A stretch of DNA of 64,000 nt from a virus. A model generated the notes under the pieces. It was not told the DNA's origin. It did not search any database and saw nothing but the letters and a program-made list of their open reading frames with translations. Both the position numbers and the translations under genes were made by a program. Numbering within the stretch: the first letter of the stretch is position 1; each line of letters starts with the position of its first letter. Positions 16,812 through 25,987 of this stretch are shown here, piece after piece. The stretch lies in the IMG/VR virus record IMGVR_UViG_3300021091_000027, positions 1-64,000 of that record; one strand, written 5' to 3'.

Positions 16812-17342
16812 ATGACTGCAGGAAACGCAAGTAACACTGTATTTACAGCAATTCCTGTAGGAGAGGATTTTTACATGTCCTTTTCTACAGAACGCTTTTT
16901 TCATAATATAATTCCAGCCGATATTTCAAATATTGTTTTTAAACTTTATGATGCAAGGACAATTGGAAGTATAGGTAATCCAAATCCAAATGCTATTATA
17001 GAGACAGTAGATAGATCCCAAAACTCCAATAGATTTACAGTAGGAGATAAGTCCATATCTGTACTAGTGCTGTCTTCGACGCTAGACACTTGGGAACAGA
17101 CTAAGACGTCTGATAATCAGGCAAAGTTTCGAGGTGAACTTTATGGCTTTGCAGAGCTTGCAGTAATTGGTGAGGAGGCGGGAGACTTCATAAGACTTAT
17201 ACCTACTCCTATTTCTTTAAAAGTAAGATTCAATGCATCTTTGATTCTAGAGGAAGTGTGGTGGGATGGATACATAAACTCAGGAGACGTACAGCTCTGT
17301 TCGTGCAAGTTTGCAGTACTGCCCTCACCAATTTTGAACTAA
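16812..17342 (+). CDS. Neck-region virion protein, unknown function
   Basis: A 176-residue beta-rich protein (FYMSFSTERFFHNIIPADISNIVFKLYD, shown here only in part as a guide to fold). The C-terminal half has strand-like repeats (SVLVLSSTLDTWEQ, FRLIPTPISLKVRFNASLIL-like). The start has only a weak ribosome site. It lies immediately before the head-tail connector genes, so a neck or collar role is possible. Confidence 0.55.
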   Translation: MTAGNASNTVFTAIPVGEDFYMSFSTERFFHNIIPADISNIVFKLYDARTIGSIGNPNPNAIIETVDRSQNSNRFTVGDKSISVLVLSSTLDTWEQTKTSDNQAKFRGELYGFAELAVIGEEAGDFIRLIPTPISLKVRFNASLILEEVWWDGYINSGDVQLCSCKFAVLPSPILN

Positions 17343-17346
17343 TATT

Positions 17347-18204
17347 ATGCCGTATCCAAGCATACAAAATAATATAATCCTTGGACCTGTAGCTGTAGTC
17401 GTTGGAGCTAACAGGCATAAGATTCCAGCAAGTCCGTATAGGTCCAAGTCAAACTACCTGCCCGTGGATATGGTCCCAGAATCTGGAGCCGCCTTTTTTG
17501 CGACTCAAGTATTCACGCCAGATAATAATCCATTGAATATAGTGGATATGAAGTTAAAGTACGTAGTCAGGGATTCCCTGTTTAGCGAATCGTACACAGA
17601 AATAGACTGCACTGTCACAAAATCGGACTACGGGCTTATAGAGGTCTACATACCTTCGAACATAATGAGCAAGCCGGGGCTTCATCTTGCCTCAATACAG
17701 ATTTACAATCTGGATGGAAAGCTCATATATCAATGTCCAAGATACCTCGAGATCACTCCTACAGTAACTTCTACAAATCGTCCAGTCACAGTCGCGGAAG
17801 TCAGATTTGCCTTGAGAGATTTTCCAGAACTTAACAGTCTATTGAACGATGTGGAATTTTCCGATAATGAGATCGCACACTGTATAACCAAACCGGTAGA
17901 GACTTGGAATTCTATGTTGCCTGATGTAGGACAATATGACATACATAATTTTCCTTGGCGACAAGTGCATATAAATGCTACTATAGGTGAATTACTAAAA
18001 ATAGCCGGTTACAATTACATGAGAAATCAGTTGCCATATAGTTCTGGCGGATTAACCGTAGATGATAAAAATAAAGGTCCGAGTTACATACAGCTTGCAG
18101 AGCAGGAGTCTCAAAAATTTAAAATGTTTTGCCAAGAGCGTAAGTTTGAGGCCAATTTCATGGGCGGATTTATATGGTTACCTGGTCCGTACAATAGGGT
18201 GTGA
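17347..18204 (+). CDS. Head-tail connector (neck) protein with N-terminal beta domain
   Basis: A 285-residue protein. The first about 135 residues form a BppU/Ig-like beta domain (FTPDNNPLNIVDMKLKYVVR). A C-terminal helical domain follows, with VAEVRFALRDFPELNSLLND and NEIAHCITKPVETWN, a pattern typical of phage head-completion adaptors. The C-terminus is YIQLAEQESQKFKMFCQERK. It should sit under the portal and connect the head to the tail. The stop overlaps the next start as GTGA. Confidence 0.62.
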   Translation: MPYPSIQNNIILGPVAVVVGANRHKIPASPYRSKSNYLPVDMVPESGAAFFATQVFTPDNNPLNIVDMKLKYVVRDSLFSESYTEIDCTVTKSDYGLIEVYIPSNIMSKPGLHLASIQIYNLDGKLIYQCPRYLEITPTVTSTNRPVTVAEVRFALRDFPELNSLLNDVEFSDNEIAHCITKPVETWNSMLPDVGQYDIHNFPWRQVHINATIGELLKIAGYNYMRNQLPYSSGGLTVDDKNKGPSYIQLAEQESQKFKMFCQERKFEANFMGGFIWLPGPYNRV

Positions 18205-19058
18205 TTGTGGGAGAACCGTTTAAGGACATACTTATATTTTATGATGGACTAGGTAATACTAATGTATCCTGGGTATTAGATAGTCGATTCGATGATCCTT
18301 TTCCCCATGTGTTTGCTTTGGAGTTTTGTGCCAATGAAGCAGGATTTGAGGCAAACGAATATTTGACAATAGCAGAAGGCAATAACGTTGTTCAACTCTC
18401 AGATTCAGTGTTTAGAACTGCCGGAATGACCAATACCGCATTCTATAGAGTGCGTCTCACCACTTCTGCTGGAAAATATTACTCTCCAATAAAAGGACTA
18501 GGTGGAAATGTCGACAGATCTCATATTGGATTATTGCGAGAATTACTAAGAAAAGAAGCCATATTATTCAGAAAGGACAGAGGGGGAGTTCATGGATACT
18601 TATTTAAAAAGCGATACTATGGTCCAAGATGCACTTGCCACGATAAAAATACAGGGACGCTGGTTACTAATACCTGTATAAAGTGCGTAGGCACTGGGTT
18701 TATAGATGGATTTTTTCCAGGAATGCCATTTCCCATACTGATAGAAAGCCAAGAAACAAGAAATTCTCAAATAACCAATGTAGGAAATGTTGACATAAGG
18801 CAACTCAGCGTTCGATGTTTTGCAAATCCGGTAGCTGATGCCAGCGATCTATGGATGGAGGCGGATACTGGAAAGGTATATCAGATCGCAAACTGCACGA
18901 TAGTTGCAAGACTCTCGTATCAGCCAATTGCCGCAAAGATGGAGATGCGGGAGCTTCCTCTTGTTGATGCAGTCTCACTGCTATTATCTACGACCAAGGA
19001 TAAGAATAATGTGGTAAGCGGCTCTTTTGTATCCTCACTTAAACCACATGGAATATAA
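18201..19058 (+). CDS. Neck/head-completion protein with FN3-like domain and Cys4 zinc site
   Basis: A 285-residue protein with a GTG start that overlaps the previous stop. Residues of about 10-95 look like a fibronectin-III or Ig domain (VSWVLDSRFDDPFPHVFALE). The middle holds a CxC...CxxC cluster (C144, C146, C159, C162; PRCTCHDKN and NTCIKCVGTGF) that probably binds zinc. The C-terminal half is beta-rich, resembling tail-completion or connector proteins. Position next to a connector gene supports a neck role. The exact equivalent in model phages is unclear. Confidence 0.6.
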   Translation: MIVGEPFKDILIFYDGLGNTNVSWVLDSRFDDPFPHVFALEFCANEAGFEANEYLTIAEGNNVVQLSDSVFRTAGMTNTAFYRVRLTTSAGKYYSPIKGLGGNVDRSHIGLLRELLRKEAILFRKDRGGVHGYLFKKRYYGPRCTCHDKNTGTLVTNTCIKCVGTGFIDGFFPGMPFPILIESQETRNSQITNVGNVDIRQLSVRCFANPVADASDLWMEADTGKVYQIANCTIVARLSYQPIAAKMEMRELPLVDAVSLLLSTTKDKNNVVSGSFVSSLKPHGI

Positions 19059-19240
19059 ATAATCTTAATTTTTTAATTAAACAAGATAATTACCGGAGCA
19101 AACGATACTCTAACTGTTGATTTAATTGCACTAGACATAGCCTCAAATGTATTTTCAATATTAGTGCGGTATAAGTTGGCATAGTTTGCAAATATTATTA
19201 GACTTGTTGACATAAAGAATATAGATTTTAGGAACGCAAT
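19059..19240 (+). other. AT-rich intergenic region before the fibre cassette
   Basis: A 182-nt gap, large for this genome. It contains a -35-like TTGACA (19207-19212) without a matching -10 and a TATAAG at 19170-19175. A stop-free run of about 35 codons reads ...GANDTLTVDLIALDIASN and ends at a TAG near 19185. It could be the remnant of a displaced gene, but a run this short also occurs by chance. The ATG at 19241 has a GGAAC-type ribosome site. Confidence 0.35.
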
Positions 19241-21112
19241 ATGGCCAACACTATTCGTATTAAACGTCGCTCATCAGACGCAACTGCACCGACCACAGCT
19301 CAGGCAGTAAATGGCGAGCTGGCATTTAATGAAAGCAATGATATTCTTTATTACGGTGAAGGCGGCGATGCTAGTGCTTCAAACTCCGTAATCAAGATCG
19401 GTGGCTCTGGTGCATTCATCACCACAGATACCACGCAAAACTCCAGTGTTATTACTGGAACAAAGACCTTCACTACAAGTACCTTTAAACTTACAGGCGG
19501 AAGCAGTGGGCAAGCCTTAACCACTGATGGCAGTGGCAATTTATCTTTTAGCCTTATTCCAGTAAATAAAGCCGGCGATAGCATGACCGGTTTATTGACT
19601 TTGAGTGCCAATCCTAGCTCTGAAATGCATGCGGCAACAAAACAATATGTAGATAGCGTTGCATCTGGTCTCGATGTTAAAGCTAGTTGTCGTGCCGCTA
19701 GCACAGCGAATCTAGCTGTTACATATTCAGCTACTGGTGGATCCTCTGGTAGAGGTGAGATAACGGGAGCCCCCAATAGCTTGGATGGAGTGGCTCTTGC
19801 TGCTAATGATAGAGTTCTTTTGAAGAATCAGACTGCCGGTGCTCAGAATGGTATTTGGGTAGTCAGCACTCTAGGAACCGGATCAAACGGTATTTGGTAC
19901 CGTGCAAGTGATTTTGATTCTGATAGCAAGGTAACTCCGGGGGCCTATGTTTATATTGAAGAAGGGTTAGCAACTGAGTACGGTTATAACAACGCTCAGG
20001 CTGCATTTGTTCTTACTACAGCCGCTCCTATTGTAATCGGTGGAACATCCGGCACTGCCTTGACCTTTGTGCAGTTTTCTGGAGTAGGGCAAATTACGGC
20101 TGGAGCAGGCCTTGTAAAGACTGGAAATACTATAGAAGTCGGCTCTTTCGGTAGCGGAAGTCTCACCATAGGCGCGGATTCAATAAATCTTACCAGCGGA
20201 ATTGCCACCACAGGAACTTATAGATCAGTGACTGTAGATACCTATGGTCGTGTAACGGGAGGTACTGCTCCAACTACTCTTTCCGGTTATGGCATTTCAG
20301 ATACGTCAGCAAATCTTGCTCTAGCAATAACCGATTTAACAGATAACTTAGTTACTATAGCAACCGAACAAAGCATTACCGGTAACAAAACATTTGACGG
20401 ACTCGTAACAGCTAATGCTGGAATAGAGGCACTTAATCTTACTTTGCAACCAGGTACCGAGGATGCAGGCCCATTATATTTTAATTCAGGTGATTTATTA
20501 ATAAACCAAGCAGTAAACAACATGAATGCAGGTCAAGCTGCAATAGAGTTTAATGAAAATCGCTTGTATGCGTCGAATGTTAATAACAAACGAGCTTTAA
20601 TACCAACAGAACATTTTGCCGTAATTACTACAACAAGAAGCATTAACAGCAGTAACGCTTTTCAGAATGTATTTGATAGTACTAATGCTATAATCACACT
20701 CGCACCAAGTACAACATATACCTTTGAAGGACTTTATCGAATTGCTAGTGGTACTGTGTCGCACACTACCCAAGTAATATTTAGTGAGGTAGGTTTTGGT
20801 GGAACGGCGGGAACGTGGTATTGGTTTGCACTTACTCACGGTGGAACAGCGGGTAATACTACCCGCACTCAAGATACTGTACATTTTACAACCGCTGCGG
20901 GTGGTGCTGTAAATGCTACTTCCACCAATGCCTTAATAACCGTTTTGTTCCGTGGTGTAGTTACAACACCCAGTGATTACAACTCAACAGTAACTCCACA
21001 AATTAGATTTAATATAGCACCCGGTGGAACAAATCAAATCGGCATAGGAACTTTCATAAAATTCTCTCCAATTGGAACTAATACGGTTCAATCGGTCGGA
21101 CCATGGAGCTAA
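19241..21112 (+). CDS. Fibre protein (tail, neck or head fibre)
   Basis: A 623-residue protein. The N-terminus (IRIKRRSSDATAPTTAQAVN with GELAFNES) is the short attachment module common to phage fibres. A widespread fibre domain follows at about 135-290 (KQYVDSVASGLDVKASCRA, DRVLLKNQTAGAQNGIWVV, GIWYRASDFDSD). The middle has beta repeats (SGYGISDTSANL), and the C-terminal about 160 residues (from TTTRSINSSNAFQNVF) form a Thr/Gly-rich beta domain probably used for receptor binding. It lies between neck genes rather than in the baseplate cluster, so it may be a collar or head fibre. The 3' border looks recombined, as the methyltransferase remnant downstream shows. Confidence 0.82.
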   Translation: MANTIRIKRRSSDATAPTTAQAVNGELAFNESNDILYYGEGGDASASNSVIKIGGSGAFITTDTTQNSSVITGTKTFTTSTFKLTGGSSGQALTTDGSGNLSFSLIPVNKAGDSMTGLLTLSANPSSEMHAATKQYVDSVASGLDVKASCRAASTANLAVTYSATGGSSGRGEITGAPNSLDGVALAANDRVLLKNQTAGAQNGIWVVSTLGTGSNGIWYRASDFDSDSKVTPGAYVYIEEGLATEYGYNNAQAAFVLTTAAPIVIGGTSGTALTFVQFSGVGQITAGAGLVKTGNTIEVGSFGSGSLTIGADSINLTSGIATTGTYRSVTVDTYGRVTGGTAPTTLSGYGISDTSANLALAITDLTDNLVTIATEQSITGNKTFDGLVTANAGIEALNLTLQPGTEDAGPLYFNSGDLLINQAVNNMNAGQAAIEFNENRLYASNVNNKRALIPTEHFAVITTTRSINSSNAFQNVFDSTNAIITLAPSTTYTFEGLYRIASGTVSHTTQVIFSEVGFGGTAGTWYWFALTHGGTAGNTTRTQDTVHFTTAAGGAVNATSTNALITVLFRGVVTTPSDYNSTVTPQIRFNIAPGGTNQIGIGTFIKFSPIGTNTVQSVGPWS

Positions 21113-21139
21113 AAGGTAATTATTTTATTAATAATCAAT

Positions 21140-21268
21140 TACTCTTATCAAGATGTGATAAATCTATTGACAGATCTGAAAGTAACAAAATATGAAATCA
21201 TAGAAAACGACAACTATGACAGAGAAGAGTATTTTGTTGTAATCCACCGAAAAGTAGGACAATCTTGA
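21140..21268 (+). pseudogene. Truncated methyltransferase remnant (C-terminal fragment)
   Basis: An open frame with no good start encodes YSYQDVINLLTDLKVTKYEI, continuing through YDREEYFVVIH to a TGA at 21266-21268. It aligns with the C-terminus of the methyltransferase just downstream: VINLLTDLKVTKYEI against LRNLLTDLGIIKFDI, and DREEYFVV against DRYEYFVT. Its stop overlaps the TTG start of that gene, as functional coupled genes do here. It therefore looks like the 3' end of a second methyltransferase copy whose 5' part was replaced by the fibre gene. Confidence 0.7.
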
Positions 21269-21840
21269 ATAACCACAATATCAAAGGTCTTTATGAAATT
21301 TATAAGGAGCCTGGCAGTAACGGCTATGGCAAAGATCTAGCTAAAAAAAGATTTGAAATACTAAGAGGGCATTCCTTTCATTCCGTGTTAGATGTAGGAT
21401 CTGGTCCTTGTTACTTACATGAGTGGTTGAAGGAAAATAAGCCAAACGTCTTATATGAAGCCGTCGATATTCGACCTGAAGCTTTGAAGCTGTGTAATTG
21501 TTGTACTTATGAAAAGATTCCTCAAAACAAAAAATACGACTTGGTGTGTCTTTTTGGAACAATTACTTACAATATTGGTGGAGACGAGCTTAAGAATAAA
21601 GTTATCTTAAAGACTCTATTACAGGCTTCAAAAAAAGTCTGTAATTCTATTTTAATATTTACAGTATTCAAGCAAAAAGTAAAATCTGAATTATCATCAT
21701 TTATGCAAGATAAATTTGTTAACTTCGCAGAGGTAGAGTTAAGAAATTTATTAACTGATTTAGGTATAATTAAGTTTGATATTGCTGAGTACGATGGTTT
21801 AGACAGATACGAGTATTTTGTTACATGTAAAATAGCTTGA
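21265..21840 (+). CDS. SAM-dependent methyltransferase (class I)
   Basis: A 191-residue protein. Motif I for S-adenosylmethionine binding is VLDVGSGPCYL (residues 41-51). An acidic residue after strand 2 (YEAVDIRPEA) and a motif IV-like YDLVCLFGTITYNIGG follow. The predicted start is TTG, overlapping the stop of the remnant upstream (TTGA), with only a weak ribosome site. The substrate is unknown. Similar small methyltransferases next to fibre genes may modify surface glycans or virion proteins, but that is inference. A+T content is higher than in neighbouring structural genes, in keeping with acquisition as part of a cassette. Confidence 0.8.
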   Translation: MNNHNIKGLYEIYKEPGSNGYGKDLAKKRFEILRGHSFHSVLDVGSGPCYLHEWLKENKPNVLYEAVDIRPEALKLCNCCTYEKIPQNKKYDLVCLFGTITYNIGGDELKNKVILKTLLQASKKVCNSILIFTVFKQKVKSELSSFMQDKFVNFAEVELRNLLTDLGIIKFDIAEYDGLDRYEYFVTCKIA

Positions 21841-21859
21841 TTATTTCTTTCTATCAAGA

Positions 21860-21865
21860 TATACT
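21860..21865 (+). promoter_or_regulatory. -10-like box (TATACT) close to start codon
   Basis: TATACT ends 9 nt before the ATG at 21875 in a 34-nt gap following the methyltransferase. No -35 element or ribosome site is evident. It could restart transcription of the tail genes after the inserted cassette. Confidence 0.3.
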
Positions 21866-21874
21866 TTAACTACT

Positions 21875-22540
21875 ATGGAGCTAAACACTACAGAGATTGA
21901 TAAGCCCTTAGAGCTAAGCTCAGAAGAGCCTCTGTATTGTCAATTTCCGAATAGATTAGCAGTAACTGGAATCATACTAGACTGCCTGCGTCAATTATTT
22001 TTAAATTCAAACAATTTAACGCATCCCTTAATTAAAGATTTCTTTTGGGCGGCAGATCAAACCCCCAATGCGCTTAAAGCTCCATTTCAGCTAATAATTG
22101 AAGATTCATTTTTCTTTGATGTGCAAAAGACCGGCATACGTCCAGCTATAATTGTAAAAGCTGGAACATGGCAAGAGTCTAAGCTTGTAATTGGCGATAA
22201 TGGAATGAATGGAGAGACGTATTACAAAAAAATAACCGGATCTCACGCCATTCAAATTATAGCAAAAAGTATATCTCAGGCTGAGCTTATTGCAAGAGAA
22301 GTTCATGGCTATTTGAGCCACTTTGGCCCAATCCTGAGAGAATGGATAGATTTTTCAAAATGGGAGGTCCCAAACATAGGGGAGCCGACCGAACTTGAAG
22401 AGCAGGCGGAAAATGTGGTAATTCCTATTACATTAAACTATGAAATCGTATATTCCTGGGAACTTCACCCGGAAACCTCTCGTTTGCTGAGAAATATAGC
22501 ACTAAATGCTATAATAACCAACACAAATACCAATACCTAA
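21875..22540 (+). CDS. Probable tail terminator / neck protein
   Basis: A 221-residue protein directly before the sheath gene, the usual position of the tail terminator or sheath-stabilising protein. A helix (LAVTGIILDCLRQLFL) and alternating strands (FQLIIEDSFFFDV, RPAIIVKAGTWQESKLVI) are followed by SHAIQIIAKSISQAELIARE and a beta C-terminus (VVIPITLNYEIVYSWEL). This layout is compatible with the terminator fold. It ends in an Asn/Thr repeat. The family assignment rests mainly on position and fold pattern. Confidence 0.6.
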   Translation: MELNTTEIDKPLELSSEEPLYCQFPNRLAVTGIILDCLRQLFLNSNNLTHPLIKDFFWAADQTPNALKAPFQLIIEDSFFFDVQKTGIRPAIIVKAGTWQESKLVIGDNGMNGETYYKKITGSHAIQIIAKSISQAELIAREVHGYLSHFGPILREWIDFSKWEVPNIGEPTELEEQAENVVIPITLNYEIVYSWELHPETSRLLRNIALNAIITNTNTNT

Positions 22541-22559
22541 TTAGGAGCATGACCGAACT

Positions 22560-25382
22560 ATGGCCAGCCCAAAACCAGCCGTAATTGTTAGAAGAGAATT
22601 TGAAGCCACCCCTGACGTCGTAGCACAACAGCTTCGTGCGTGTATTGTAGGACCCTCTTGCCAATTGGTAAGATTCAAGGAGTCTTCAGAAAAGAATAAA
22701 GGCTTTATTGCTGCCTTCAACTCAGATCCAAGTACAGGCAACGGAGATTTAAAAGCGTTGATGTCAGCGGATGCGAGTTACTCTATTCCCAATCTGCAGT
22801 CTACCTCGTTCCTGGATCTCAGCTATACTAAGGTATTTGCTGAAGATGCACTTTTAACTTATGCACATATTGCAAGCGATGCGGCGGCGGGTTTTTCGGT
22901 GACGGCAAACGCAAATTCAATAGCATTGGAAAACGCTTCGTGGAAGGGCGCAGGCAGATATAGTGCACTTGTTCAAGATGTTGCTGTAGGAGATATTATT
23001 CAGTTCTATACATCTGCCGGGCTTCAGCATACCTCTACTGTATCTGGATTCACAGCTGCTGCTGGATCAAGCTCTTCGATTGGAACAATTGGAGTCAATT
23101 CTGCTCCAACAAACTCTGCAGCAACTACTGTTGTTAGCCCCGCTACTATTTCAATTGGAGGGGCGACCGTAACGATAAGTACAACCAATTATCTTGGAGG
23201 CACAGCTAATCCCACTAGTGCTCAGTACGCAGCCGATCCAAGAATCGTTGGAAAGCTCTCAACTCAATATACAGTAACTATCACCGGACATAGCAGCACC
23301 GGCGTAAGCTACACCGTTGTTTCCGATACAGGGCTTGACAACTTAGTTGCATTAGATAAGCCTGGATCGGGAGGCGCCGCAGTTTCGTTTCCGAGTGGAG
23401 CGACTATCCAATTAGGTTTTAGTAGCCTTCCCCCAGTGGGCTCTCAAACTACGTTTACAATTACTCCTCTTCACACACGACAAACAATAGCTACAGCTGG
23501 CTCTAGCTTTATCGTTGGGGGATCTATCTCTGCTACAGCGCCATCGACTACCTATATCATCACTTGCACTAAGGGGGGCAGCTTAAAGAACTCCACCGCC
23601 AATAATCCAGGAGTTACCTTCAAGGTATTTACCAATAACGGAGCTGATAGTCCCGGCAATTTCACACTTACTGGAGCAGCTAGCCAATCAGTAAGTATTG
23701 GAAACTACGGCCTTACGTTGACAAGCAGCGGCACAGCAGCGATTAGTGTTTACGCTAATGGCTTTGTAAAGGGCGACACCTTTAGCATAACGCTGAATCC
23801 CGCATCTTCTGGAAACATAAAGACTCTAGTCTTTGCAGATGCGGCCCCAGCAACAATTGCGGAGAATACGGCGAATAGAGTGCGTTTGTCCAAAAAGAAG
23901 ACAGTGGAAATTCCTGCAGAATCTGGAGTCGTCAACTGGACCATTACTGATCCAACTTCTGCGGCAGATGCCAAGATTAAGTTGGAAAATATAATGACTA
24001 TGCGTGACTCCTCCGTAAATGCAGGAGGTACGGAAATAAACATCACGGCAGGAAAGTTTTATATTCAGTATCGTGCTTTCCAGGCTATTCCAAGAGAGGT
24101 TGGATCGGTAAATACCCTATCCGACATTACCACTCAGCTGGGGACCATTGATCCAGATAACTTTCTGGCCTACGGTGTATTCAAAGCTTTCTCAAATGCT
24201 AACGGAGCCACTGTTCACTTTATCCCAACTGTCTCTCCCTCTTTAGGTGGCAGTAGAGGATTCGCTGATGCGCTATCTTTGGCGAAGGGCAACAGAAACT
24301 GCTACAGCCTTGTTCCCCTGTCGTCCGACAGTAACGTATGGGATGCCTTTGTAGCTCATGCAAAGGACGAGTCCGCCCCTGAAGTTGGAAGATTCCGCAT
24401 TGTATGGATTGCCCCTGAAATCGACCAGCATAACAAGATTCTTGACAAGGATTCTTCAAACAACGATATCTTGGTGACTTCTGGCTCTTCTTCATACTCT
24501 AGCGGAAAATGGCAAATTGATACCGCTCAGTCCACTAAGTTTACAGAAAATGTTCAGGCTGGCGACTGGGTCAGAATTATAACCGGTTTAACTTCTCAGG
24601 GACAGGAGACATTTAAAGAATACAAAGTATTTGCAGTGCTGGATAACAACAGCTTAGTTATTGATGTAGGTAGCGAGACATTGAGTTGGACTAATCAAAA
24701 GATTGAAATTTTCCGAGATCTAAGTGCAGCTGCTTTGGCAACTAAATACATTCAAGTCGCTGGGGGTTTCAGCTCTGAGCGCGTATTTGCAGTTGTTCCA
24801 GATCGTGGAGTTAACGGTCTTAGAGTTGGCGGCCTTTCTGTAAAGAATTGGAATATTGCTTGCGCCTTTGCAGGTCTTCGTTCCGGCTCCCGCCCTCAGC
24901 AGCCATTATCTAATGTTGAATTACTCGGATTTGATGGGGTTAATATTTCCACACCTGTATTTGATGAGGCAGAACTCAACATTCTTCGTGATGGCGGAGC
25001 CTGGGTTGTCCGCAATAACGAGGAGGGGAGAATATACGCAGAGCGTCAATTGTCGACTTCTACGCTTGACATCTTCCGCAAGGAGCAGTCAGTGACCTCT
25101 AATATTGACTCTATCTCCTTTACGCTTTCCGATTCTCTCAGGAGTCTAGTGGGCAGAGTTACCATCACTAAAGATACTACGGCACTGGTGGCAGCTATAA
25201 TTGAGAAAACCCTATTACAGTTATCCGCTACTGCAGGCGCACTGACTGTAGGGCCTCAGCTAAACAGCTTCACAATTGGCGGTATAACTGTTCCAGCAAC
25301 TGCAAAAGATACCCTAATAGTTCGTGTATCTGTTGCCGTACCGCTGCCGATGAACCTTATCGATATAACTCTTGTAATTTAA
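22560..25382 (+). CDS. Tail sheath protein
   Basis: A 940-residue protein, longer than T4 gp18 (about 660). The N-terminal sheath signature is present (VAQQLRACIVGPSCQLVRF, about 22-40). A long Ser/Thr/Gly-rich insertion (about 110-440) probably forms surface-exposed beta domains. The conserved core resumes with FYIQYRAFQAIPREVG and GFADALSLAKGNRNCYSLVP. The C-terminus has the typical sheath handshake region (VKNWNIACAFAGLRSGSRPQ; RNNEEGRIYAERQLSTSTLD; VAVPLPMNLIDITLVI). The tube gene follows 15 nt downstream. It forms the contractile sheath. Confidence 0.92.
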   Translation: MASPKPAVIVRREFEATPDVVAQQLRACIVGPSCQLVRFKESSEKNKGFIAAFNSDPSTGNGDLKALMSADASYSIPNLQSTSFLDLSYTKVFAEDALLTYAHIASDAAAGFSVTANANSIALENASWKGAGRYSALVQDVAVGDIIQFYTSAGLQHTSTVSGFTAAAGSSSSIGTIGVNSAPTNSAATTVVSPATISIGGATVTISTTNYLGGTANPTSAQYAADPRIVGKLSTQYTVTITGHSSTGVSYTVVSDTGLDNLVALDKPGSGGAAVSFPSGATIQLGFSSLPPVGSQTTFTITPLHTRQTIATAGSSFIVGGSISATAPSTTYIITCTKGGSLKNSTANNPGVTFKVFTNNGADSPGNFTLTGAASQSVSIGNYGLTLTSSGTAAISVYANGFVKGDTFSITLNPASSGNIKTLVFADAAPATIAENTANRVRLSKKKTVEIPAESGVVNWTITDPTSAADAKIKLENIMTMRDSSVNAGGTEINITAGKFYIQYRAFQAIPREVGSVNTLSDITTQLGTIDPDNFLAYGVFKAFSNANGATVHFIPTVSPSLGGSRGFADALSLAKGNRNCYSLVPLSSDSNVWDAFVAHAKDESAPEVGRFRIVWIAPEIDQHNKILDKDSSNNDILVTSGSSSYSSGKWQIDTAQSTKFTENVQAGDWVRIITGLTSQGQETFKEYKVFAVLDNNSLVIDVGSETLSWTNQKIEIFRDLSAAALATKYIQVAGGFSSERVFAVVPDRGVNGLRVGGLSVKNWNIACAFAGLRSGSRPQQPLSNVELLGFDGVNISTPVFDEAELNILRDGGAWVVRNNEEGRIYAERQLSTSTLDIFRKEQSVTSNIDSISFTLSDSLRSLVGRVTITKDTTALVAAIIEKTLLQLSATAGALTVGPQLNSFTIGGITVPATAKDTLIVRVSVAVPLPMNLIDITLVI

Positions 25383-25396
25383 AAAAAGGATAATAA

Positions 25397-25888
25397 ATGG
25401 CAAATTCGGACATTTTTGGAAAAACAGCTAAAAAAGCACAATCGGGGAAAGGCTTTAGCATTGATAAAGCTACAATGACCTTTACCGGTATGGATTCAGC
25501 TAAAGGTCTTTTGGTGCAAAATGTTCAAATCGCGTATCAACAGCAAGTTAGCTTTATATATGATCTAGCTAGTCCAGAGGACGTATATTATGTATCAGGT
25601 CGTACTTCTGGAACTGCATCCATTGGTAAAATGGTTGGACCTTCAGGCTTGATGGTCGAGTTCTATAACAAATATGGAAATGTTTGTAAGGCAGGAGAGA
25701 CTATTGTGTTTGGTGGTTTAGCTGGATGCACTGAGTCGACCGAAATAGAAGGATCCAAATTAACTTTGATAAATCCAATTGTAACTCAAATTGGCATTTC
25801 GCTTAGCATAGATACTGCGTTAATTAATGAGAATATTCAGATTATGTTCTCATCTTTGCTCTCAGGCGCTGGACAAGCTACCGAATAG
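25397..25888 (+). CDS. Tail tube protein
   Basis: A 163-residue protein with an AAGGA ribosome site, immediately after the sheath. The length and beta-rich pattern fit a myovirus tube protein: MTFTGMDSAKGLLVQNVQIA, VSFIYDLASPEDVYYVSGRT, and a C-terminus GISLSIDTALINENIQIMFS. It stacks as hexameric rings inside the sheath. A GAAA-loop hairpin follows the gene. Confidence 0.88.
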   Translation: MANSDIFGKTAKKAQSGKGFSIDKATMTFTGMDSAKGLLVQNVQIAYQQQVSFIYDLASPEDVYYVSGRTSGTASIGKMVGPSGLMVEFYNKYGNVCKAGETIVFGGLAGCTESTEIEGSKLTLINPIVTQIGISLSIDTALINENIQIMFSSLLSGAGQATE

Positions 25889-25954
25889 ACCGGCTAAGCA
25901 TAAAGTACAATAACTCTAACAGTTTGAATTTGTCTAACTAGTTATAGACGATAT

Positions 25955-25980
25955 ACTAGGCTCTGGAAACGGAGCCTAGT
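25955..25980 (+). terminator. 11-bp hairpin with GAAA tetraloop after the tube gene
   Basis: Stem 25955-25965 pairs with 25970-25980 (ACTAGGCTCTG against CGGAGCCTAGT; ten Watson-Crick pairs and one G-U), loop GAAA, followed by TTATTTT. The T-rich tail makes this the most terminator-like of the three GAAA hairpins. The 3' arm lies only 7 nt before the next ATG, so it may also mask translation initiation there. Confidence 0.82.
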
Positions 25981-25987
25981 TTATTTT

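Noticed and set aside
19085-19187. Short open run of about 35 codons before the fibre gene as a gene
   Set aside because: It has no start or ribosome site and is too short to exclude chance. It is noted only as a possible remnant in the intergenic entry.
21116-21142. AT-rich stem after the fibre stop as a terminator
   Set aside because: Only about nine weak A/T-rich pairs with a bulge and no T-run. The same bases are better explained as part of the methyltransferase remnant.
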